Shown here one piece after another: positions 31,134 to 36,466 of a stretch of 36,466 bases of DNA. The stretch is from Streptomyces cellulosae. Its GTDB lineage: Bacteria; Actinomycetota; Actinomycetes; Streptomycetales; Streptomycetaceae. A program made the translations under genes and the position numbers. How positions within the stretch are numbered: the first letter of the stretch is position 1; each line of letters starts with the position of its first letter. The DNA lies in assembly GCA_014655195.1 (NCBI GenBank), contig BNBH01000048.1, positions 1 through 36,466 on the forward strand, in the 5' to 3' direction. The notes beneath the pieces were generated by a model. The model was not told the DNA's origin. It searched no databases and worked only from the letters and a program-made list of their open reading frames with translations.

Positions 31134-32606
31134 ATGTCTGACCTCTCCGTCGCCCCGGTTACGGTGAAGTTCCCGCACCGCAGTCGCCGCGGCATCCTCC
31201 TCGGTCTTTCCCTACCCCAGCTCGTCCTCGTCTCCTGCACGCTGGCCCTGCTGCTGATGACGGTAATCTCCACCGGATTGCTCGGCGCCCTCGCCCTGGC
31301 ACCGCTGTGGGCGGCATCCGGCGCGCTCGTCGCCATCCGTCGGCACGGGCGTTCCCTCATCGACTGGGCACCGATCGTCACCCGGTACGCGCACCGTCGC
31401 CGCACCGGCCAGACTCTCTGGCTCGCCCGGCCCGTTACCCGGCCCCGGCAGGACGGCGTCCTCCACCTTCCCGGCACCGTCGCCTCCCTGAAGGTGGTCA
31501 CCCCCGGTGATTCCGCCAACGGAGCCGCAGCCGTCCACGACCCGCACCAGCAGACCCTGACCGCCATCGCCCGCGTCACCAGCCGTGCCTTCGCCCTCCT
31601 CGACCCCGCCACCCAGAACCACAACGTGAGCAGCTGGGGGCGCGCGCTGGCAGGTATCGCCCGCACCGGACACATCGCCACCGTTCAGGTACTGGAACGC
31701 ACTGTCCCCGACAGTGGTGACACCCTCACCCGCCACTGGACCCAGAACGGGCAACCCCAGACTCCTATCGCCGGACAGATCTACTCCGAACTGGTCGCCT
31801 CGGCCGGTCCCGCCGCTGCCCCGCATGAGACCTACCTCGCCATCTCCCTCGACCTCAAGGCCGCCCGGCGCCTGATCAACCAAGCCGGCGGAGGGCTGCC
31901 CGGGGCGTTCACCGTCATGCAGCAGACCACCACGTCCATCGCCCAGGCCGCCCGCAGCGCCGGCCTGATGGTCACCGGATGGCTGAGCGCGCGGGAAATC
32001 GCCGCCGTCATCCGCACCGCCTACGACCCGAAGGCGCTCGCCGCGCTCCAGCAGTGGTCCGAGGCCGGCCGCGCCGAAGCCGACCCCGCAGCCGCCGGCC
32101 CCGTCGTCCAGTTCGAGGAGTACGACCGCCTCGCCACCGACAGCGCGCGGCATGTGACGTACTGGGTGGAGAACTGGCCGCGCACCGAGATGGGGGCAGG
32201 GTTCCTGCACGGGCTGATGTTCACGGCCGGCGTGCGCCGCAGCCTCTCCCTCGTCTACGTACCCCAAGGGCTCGAGTCCGCACTGCGGGACGTCCAGCGC
32301 AAGAAGGCCGCGATCATCGCCGACGCCAACGAGCGCGCCCGCCGCGGGCAGGTCGACTCCGAAGAGGATTCCGTCGAGTACGCCGACGTCAAGACCCGCG
32401 AACGCCAGCTCATCGCCGGGCACGCGGACGTGGCACTGACCGGCCTGGTCACCGTCACCGCCGAGACCGACGCCCTCCTGGACGCCGCCTGCGCACAGAT
32501 CGAGACCCACGCCGTCACCTCCGGAGTCGATCTCCGCAGGCTCAACTACCAGCAGCCGGACGCCTTCACCCTCTCCGCGCTCCCGCTCGCCCGCACCGCC
32601 CTGTGA
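31134..32606 (+). CDS. SCO6880-type conjugation protein (PrgI-like/VirB4 N-terminal part)
   Basis: This gene encodes 490 residues from the ATG at 31134 (AGGA upstream); a GTG at 31083 is possible but would add an unlike N-terminus. Two helices near the start (LGLSLPQLVLVSCTLALLLMT; ALALAPLWAASGALVAI) resemble PrgI-type membrane parts. The rest resembles the N-terminal half of VirB4 ATPases, without a Walker A motif. Together with the ATPase encoded at 33193-34707 it probably makes one split VirB4 machine. The name SCO6880 family is used for such Streptomyces proteins. Confidence 0.78.
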   Translation: MSDLSVAPVTVKFPHRSRRGILLGLSLPQLVLVSCTLALLLMTVISTGLLGALALAPLWAASGALVAIRRHGRSLIDWAPIVTRYAHRRRTGQTLWLARPVTRPRQDGVLHLPGTVASLKVVTPGDSANGAAAVHDPHQQTLTAIARVTSRAFALLDPATQNHNVSSWGRALAGIARTGHIATVQVLERTVPDSGDTLTRHWTQNGQPQTPIAGQIYSELVASAGPAAAPHETYLAISLDLKAARRLINQAGGGLPGAFTVMQQTTTSIAQAARSAGLMVTGWLSAREIAAVIRTAYDPKALAALQQWSEAGRAEADPAAAGPVVQFEEYDRLATDSARHVTYWVENWPRTEMGAGFLHGLMFTAGVRRSLSLVYVPQGLESALRDVQRKKAAIIADANERARRGQVDSEEDSVEYADVKTRERQLIAGHADVALTGLVTVTAETDALLDAACAQIETHAVTSGVDLRRLNYQQPDAFTLSALPLARTAL

Positions 32607-32702
32607 ACCAGCGCCCGTGCACGCCCTGACCCACTGCAATCCGGATCACCCACGACGGGGCGCCCCTCACCACCCTGCCTACCGGCAGGAAGGACCACCA
32701 CC

Positions 32703-33164
32703 TTGACCTCCTCCACGCACCCCGACGACGCGCACCCCTACCTCCGCGCCGCGAGCGCCGGCATCCGCCACCACGCCCGAGCCCTGGCGCCGTCGGACGC
32801 AGACCCGCCTAGACCCGTGGACCGTCTGCACCTCGACGTACTGCACGCCCACCTCACCGCTCTGCTCCAGCTTCTGGACCGGCTCGCCGACCACACCCGA
32901 CCCCCGCACCCAGCCGCCGGACGTCACCTGGCCACCGCCCACACCAGGCTCTGGCAGGCCACCACCGAAGTCCACACCGCCTTCCACCTGCTGCCCGGCA
33001 CGACCGAGGCCACTGCCAGGACCAGCGCCTGTCATCCGGAACGGCTTCCCGATGGCCCGCCCGTGCTGACGATCTGCCAACGCCACCTCGCCGCCGGACA
33101 CGTCGTCCGCCGCAAGACCACCCCCACCGACCTCCGCCCGCACACCACGACCTGCGTGCGATGA
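32703..33164 (+). CDS. unknown His/Arg-rich protein between the two VirB4 halves
   Basis: This gene encodes 153 residues from a TTG start with AGGAAGG upstream. Two helical stretches (VDRLHLDVLHAHLTALLQLLDRLAD; HLATAHTRLWQATTEVHTAFHLL) suggest a small helical bundle. The C-terminus has two Cys (SACHPE; TICQRH) with His nearby, and a last Cys close to the end. It is similar in size and place to small unnamed proteins found between SCO6880 and VirB4 genes of Streptomyces elements. The role is unknown. Confidence 0.62.
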   Translation: MTSSTHPDDAHPYLRAASAGIRHHARALAPSDADPPRPVDRLHLDVLHAHLTALLQLLDRLADHTRPPHPAAGRHLATAHTRLWQATTEVHTAFHLLPGTTEATARTSACHPERLPDGPPVLTICQRHLAAGHVVRRKTTPTDLRPHTTTCVR

Positions 33165-33192
33165 GCACCACCCGCAGAATCGAGGGCCCCCG

Positions 33193-34707
33193 ATGAGCCA
33201 CCGGCCCGCCCGTCGCGCCCGCCGCGCGTCCGCCAGCCCGCTATTCACCCCCCACGGCACCGACCGCGCCAGCCGCAAGGCCGCCCGCCGCCAGCTCGCC
33301 GAGGCCGCCGCCAAAGCCCGCGCGGAAGCCAGTGCCCACCAGAGCGAAAGCACCCGCTCCGAGCAGCAGATGCCCGCCTCGCTCTACCCACCGAGCGGGC
33401 GCCCTGGGCCCGCCTCCGCCCGCGGAAACCGGCTGAAACTTCCCGCCCATCGCATGACCACCGCCGTCGCGGCCGGCGCCTATCCCTTCCTCGCCGAAGG
33501 CGGACTCGGCGCCGAGGGCATCTACATCGGCCGCGACGTCCACGCCGAGGCGTCATTCGTTTTCGACCCGTTCGCGCTGTACGGCAAGGTCGAGGGGTTC
33601 ACCAACCCGAACCTGCTCCTCGCTGGCGTGATCGGCCAGGGCAAGAGCGCGCTGGCCAAGTCCTTCGCGCTGCGGTCAGTCGCCTTCGGATACCGCGTCT
33701 ACGTACCGTGCGACCCGAAGGGCGAGTGGACTCCGGTGGCCGAAGCCCTCGGCGGCCGGTCCGTCGCCCTCGGGCCCGGACTGCCCGGACGCCTGAACCC
33801 CCTGGACGCAGCCCCGCGCCCACAGAGCGTGGCTGAGGCAGACTGGGCCGGCGAAATCCGCAAGCGGCGCCTGCTCCTGCTCGGCTCCCTGGCCCGGACC
33901 GTCCTGGGACGGAACCTGATGCCCATGGAGCACACCGCCCTGGACGTCGCCCTCGACACCGTCGTCACCCGCGCCGCCGACACACACCGCACCCCGCTCC
34001 TCGGCGACATCGCCGCCACCCTCAACAACCCTCACGCCCTCGACGAGGCCGCCGGGATGATGTCGGGCCAGCTCGGTGACGCCGCCCGCGACCTGGCCCA
34101 CGCCATGCGGCGCCTGGTCCACGGCGACCTGGCCGGCATGTTCGACGCCCCCTCGACCGTGAGCTTCGACCCGAGCGCGCCGATGCTCACCATCGACCTG
34201 TCCCGTCTCGGCGGCTCCGGGGACGACACCGCCCTCGTTCTCGCGATGACCTGCGCCTCCGCCTGGATGGAATCCGCTCTCTCCGACCCGTCCGGCGGCC
34301 GGCGCTGGATCGTATACGACGAGGCATGGCGTCTGATGCGGCACGTCGGCCTGCTTCAGCGGATGCAGTCCCAGTGGAAGCTCTCCCGCGGCCTGGGCAT
34401 CGCGAATCTGATGGTGATCCACCGGCTGTCCGACCTGCTCACCGCCGGCGACGCCGGATCACAGGGCCGTGCCCTGGCCGAGGGCCTCCTGGCGGACTGC
34501 TCCACCCGGATCATCTACCGCCAGGAGACCGACCAGCTCCACGCCGCGGCCTCCCTGCTCGGCCTGACCTCCGTGGAGATGGACGCCATCGCCCACCTCA
34601 ACCGCGGCCGGGGCCTGTGGAAGGTCGCCGGACGATCCTTCATCGTGCAGCACCTCCTGCACAGCCACGAACTGGCGCTCTTCGACACCGACGCCCGCAT
34701 GCACTGA
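33193..34707 (+). CDS. VirB4-like transfer ATPase
   Basis: This gene encodes 504 residues. The ATG at 33193 has only GAGGG upstream. The Arg/Ala-rich N-terminus (1-80) is followed by the ATPase core. Walker A G148-Q-G-K151-S152 lies in LLAGVIGQGKSALAKSFALR, Walker B ends at D376-E377 (WIVYDEAWRLM), and LGIANLMVIHRLSDL follows, as in VirB4/TraC. It powers assembly of the channel or substrate movement at the membrane. It is shorter than full VirB4 because the N-terminal part is the separate SCO6880-type protein. The coupling protein gene (VirD4-like) usually found next is missing, and decayed sequence follows. Confidence 0.88.
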   Translation: MSHRPARRARRASASPLFTPHGTDRASRKAARRQLAEAAAKARAEASAHQSESTRSEQQMPASLYPPSGRPGPASARGNRLKLPAHRMTTAVAAGAYPFLAEGGLGAEGIYIGRDVHAEASFVFDPFALYGKVEGFTNPNLLLAGVIGQGKSALAKSFALRSVAFGYRVYVPCDPKGEWTPVAEALGGRSVALGPGLPGRLNPLDAAPRPQSVAEADWAGEIRKRRLLLLGSLARTVLGRNLMPMEHTALDVALDTVVTRAADTHRTPLLGDIAATLNNPHALDEAAGMMSGQLGDAARDLAHAMRRLVHGDLAGMFDAPSTVSFDPSAPMLTIDLSRLGGSGDDTALVLAMTCASAWMESALSDPSGGRRWIVYDEAWRLMRHVGLLQRMQSQWKLSRGLGIANLMVIHRLSDLLTAGDAGSQGRALAEGLLADCSTRIIYRQETDQLHAAASLLGLTSVEMDAIAHLNRGRGLWKVAGRSFIVQHLLHSHELALFDTDARMH

Positions 34708-34708
34708 G

Positions 34709-34816
34709 TACGACCCCGAGTTCGCGCCGCCCGGCCGGGCCGTGACCCGAGAGGTCATCGAGCATGCAGCCACGGCACTGGCCGAGATGGCTTCGGTGTG
34801 GGAGGAGCGTGACCTT
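34709..34816 (+). pseudogene. short coding remnant after the VirB4-like gene
   Basis: Immediately after the VirB4-like stop, one frame reads YDPEFAPPGRAVTREVIEHA then ATALAEMASVWEERD. It has natural codon bias but no good start. It runs into the ribosome site of the next gene and then loses sense. It looks like the middle of a lost gene. No family is recognised. Confidence 0.4.
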
Positions 34817-34818
34817 CC

Positions 34819-35325
34819 GTGCACTTCACCTCCGACCCCGTTCTCCGGAAGATCGCACTGGAGGCCGCCGAGCAGGTCACCACCGACATCGGCCGTATCC
34901 ACCAAGACGAGCTTCTCGAAGCGCTCTGCGAGCGGCTTGCTCCGCATAAGGAACTGCTCGGCCTGGTTATCAAGAAGGCCGGCCAGGCCCTGATGCGAGA
35001 CCTCGGGGAACGCCACAGTCCACGCCGTCACCGCACGACCGATGGGCTGTACCACCCCAAGAGCATCATGAAGCTCGGCAACGGCATCTGGGTGTGGATG
35101 AAAGACAGCACTCCCACCGACATGACCGAGTGGAGCCGCATCTCCTCGCGAAACTTCGTCCGAACCGCCACGGCAGAAGCGCACAAGCAGGAGTACGTCA
35201 GCAGTCGAAGCGACGCCTACCGGGAGAACCCCCACTGTAAGCGGCTCTCCACGCTCGAAAAGTCCGTCTTCGGCTACCGACAGAGCTCCTTCGAGGACCT
35301 CGGCCTCGACTCCGACACTGCGTGA
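34819..35325 (+). CDS. unknown 168-residue protein
   Basis: The GTG has GGGAGGAG about 13 bases upstream. The N-terminal 60 residues are helical (FTSDPVLRKIALEAAEQVTTD; ELLEALCERLAPHKELLGLVI). The C-terminal part is basic with Trp and Tyr residues (IMKLGNGIWVWMKDSTPTDM; EYVSSRSDAYREN), which could fit nucleic-acid binding. I do not recognise a family. It stands alone between decayed fragments at the end of the transfer operon. Confidence 0.6.
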   Translation: MHFTSDPVLRKIALEAAEQVTTDIGRIHQDELLEALCERLAPHKELLGLVIKKAGQALMRDLGERHSPRRHRTTDGLYHPKSIMKLGNGIWVWMKDSTPTDMTEWSRISSRNFVRTATAEAHKQEYVSSRSDAYRENPHCKRLSTLEKSVFGYRQSSFEDLGLDSDTA

Positions 35326-35409
35326 ATCGGCCTGGCCTTCCGCACACGGGCCCACCCGGCCTTGCCGCCCCGTGGCAATCACCTTCAACTCTCAGGACCA
35401 CTAACCCTG

Positions 35410-35988
35410 ATGAATACCTCCGCCACCCAGCCTTCCGCTGCACCCGGTTCCCAGATGGTGCGCCAAGCCCTCAGTAAGGCACCGTCAGAACTCAGGTTCC
35501 TCCACGAGGGCACCGAGCTGGTGCTGGCTGTCCTCGTAGGCAGAGCCGCACGTCACCTGGACGACGTGCACCGACAATTCACCGATGCCGCCGAGCGAGC
35601 AGCCACCACTCTGACGCGCGCCGTCGCCGGCACGACATCGATCAACTCCCTGGGCGTCCTGCAGCACTCCGCCACTCAGATCGACATTCTCGCCGCACGT
35701 CGAGCTGATGCAGTCGACCGCCTCGGGGAAGCCATCAACGCCTACCGCCAGGTAACGGCGGACAAGCCCACCGCCACCCCCCCACCCACATGCCACGCCC
35801 GTACCGTCCACAGCTGCTCGCCGCACTCGCCGGTGACCGGACGCCCACAGCCCGTCACTGCCGCATCAAGGGGCGCAATCTGCCCTTCACCACGACGGCA
35901 ACAGCCAGCTGCACGAGGAAGCCGAGCACATGGGACACAACTGACGACGTGCCGCTGGCCAAGGAGCCGACCGAGCAGTAGAACCTGA
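35410..35988 (+). pseudogene. helical protein gene with probable frameshift at a C-run
   Basis: From the ATG at 35410 the first 120 codons look genuine (ELRFLHEGTELVLAVLVGRA; LDDVHRQFTDAAERAATTLT; IDILAARRADAVDRLGEAINAY). After a run of seven C (35777-35783) this frame becomes low-complexity. Protein-like sequence then continues in a second frame (YRPQLLAALAGDRTPTARHCRIKG) and in a third (HHDGNSQLHEEAEHMGHN, stop near 35944). Two shifts indicate a broken gene, or sequencing error at the C-run for the first shift. No family is recognised. Confidence 0.5.
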
Positions 35989-35996
35989 TGCCGACC

Positions 35997-36110
35997 GCAC
36001 CGACCCCGGTCAGCTTGGCGCGACCACGGACGTGTCCCTGTGCCACGGCTTCGCGGGCCTGGCACCCATCACGCAACTCGCTGCCGCCGACGCCATCATC
36101 CCCGCACCCG
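35997..36110 (+). pseudogene. remnant of a LanC-like (lanthionine synthetase C) protein
   Basis: One frame reads DPGQLGATTDVSLCHGFAGL followed by APITQLAAADA. The SLCHGxAGL block matches the zinc-binding Cys-His site of LanC-family proteins. There is no start and no upstream or downstream LanC domain, and the frame soon loses sense. It is a fragment only. It may be the end of the broken gene before it, or an unrelated piece joined by deletion. Confidence 0.45.
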
Positions 36111-36330
36111 CCCGAAGGACTTCCGCATCACCCCACGCGACCCAGACTTCGACCTCTACGACAACGTTGGCCGCGACGCCGACCAAATCCACGCCGCCCG
36201 TTACAACCTCACCACCCGCAGCGACCTAAAACGGTGGGCACGGCGCGACGCAGAGCCTTTCCGCAAGGCGCATCCGCTGCCCGACCAGCCCTGGCCCGCC
36301 CCGCGGCGCGAGAACCGCGATGCTGCCAAG
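36110..36330 (+). pseudogene. unrecognised coding remnant next to the right IS
   Basis: The frame from about 36110 reads PKDFRITPRDPDFDLYDNV, DADQIHAARYNLTTRSDLK and RWARRDAEPFRKAHPLPDQP. It looks like real protein with natural codon bias but has no start in this stretch, because the frame before it is Arg-rich nonsense. The open frame continues to the IS at 36367. It is probably the 3' part of a gene cut by deletion. No family is recognised. Confidence 0.42.
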
Positions 36331-36360
36331 GGTTCCCCCTCGAGCCTGCTGATGACAGCG

Positions 36361-36466
36361 GCTAGCTGTGCTGTTCGGGCAGGTTGGTGACGCGGCTGGC
36401 TGGTGGGTGGCCGCCGATGCCGGTGTGGGGTCGGTGGTAGTTGTACCAGTCCAGCCAGTCGGGAAA
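36361..36466 (-). mobile_element. right end of a second IS481-family copy, with GCTAGC target
   Basis: The IS terminus starts at 36367 (TGTGCTGTTCGG...). The six flanking bases 36361-36366 are GCTAGC, again NCTAGN. The copy points inward and the rest of it lies beyond the window. Confidence 0.85.
36362..36466 (-). CDS. IS481-family transposase, C-terminal end (partial)
   Basis: This is the leftward copy of the same 34-residue transposase end as at 1-105, identical except for the last residue (Ser instead of Thr). That difference arises because the last codon takes two bases from the target. The TAG stop (complement of 36362-36364) lies in the flanking CTAG. Confidence 0.88.
   Translation of the reverse strand, partial: FPDWLDWYNYHRPHTGIGGHPPASRVTNLPEQHS

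Noticed and set aside
29855..31141. A long Arg-rich frame overlapping the VirB6-like gene
   Set aside because: Its composition is a +1 shadow of a membrane protein gene with clear helices in the other frame.
34729..34740. GCCCGGCCGGGC palindrome after the VirB4-like gene as terminator
   Set aside because: It has no loop and lies in a stretch that still reads as a coding remnant.
1..36466. Circular plasmid suggested by repeated ends
   Set aside because: The end repeats are inverted, not direct, so they cannot be a circle overlap.
1..36466. CRISPR array or tRNA gene
   Set aside because: I saw no regularly spaced short repeats with unique spacers and no cloverleaf-like sequence. The only periodic repeats are the three 69-bp units.

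Overview
The window is high-GC actinobacterial DNA, almost certainly from Streptomyces or a close relative. The evidence is the strong G/C bias at third codon positions, frequent GTG and TTG starts, and the gene families present: DUF317, DUF4913, SCO6880-type and DUF6112-like transfer proteins, and an LAxTG (class E sortase) surface protein. It reads as a large piece of a conjugative element (integrative element or plasmid) of the type IV secretion kind, not the single-translocase TraB kind usual in Streptomyces. No integrase, relaxase, coupling protein or replication gene is visible, so the element is incomplete here.

Layout. Both ends carry the same last 100 bases of an IS481-family transposase gene, pointing inward, next to CTAG targets. 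Bases 127-1430 hold a lipoprotein gene, a terminator, a 53-residue membrane peptide gene and three degenerate 69-bp repeats. Bases 1434-3008 are leftward DUF317-type genes. Bases 3232-11393 are a rightward defence island: a gene with a HEPN-like RNase motif, the wreck of a phage portal gene, and a complete type I restriction-modification operon (hsdM, hsdS, hsdR). Bases 26218-11447 are a long leftward series of accessory genes: an orphan DNA methyltransferase, a DUF4913/ParE-like pair, secreted SH3-like and small unknown proteins, then a tightly overlapping cassette (double HxlR-type regulator, second winged-helix protein, MFS exporter, 100-residue protein, ATP-grasp ligase, second MFS exporter, HAD-like protein), then DUF317 genes and a sortase-anchored surface protein. 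Bases 26678-34707 are the rightward transfer operon: leader peptide, muramidase/NlpC-P60 wall hydrolase, SH3-like secreted protein, VirB2-like, VirB8-like, VirB6-like, SCO6880-type and VirB4-like proteins. From 34709 to the right-hand IS the genes are broken, including a LanC-like remnant.

The accessory and transfer blocks diverge from one point, about 26402. A 120-bp near-perfect inverted repeat there holds two mirror-image promoters (TTGGTC, 17 bp, TACWGT) around a 25-bp palindrome. This looks like the master switch of the element. The second standout is the ATP-grasp/HAD/two-exporter/two-regulator cassette, which resembles a minimal dipeptide-type antibiotic or signal pathway carried as cargo.

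All family assignments are made by eye from the sequence. No database search was run.
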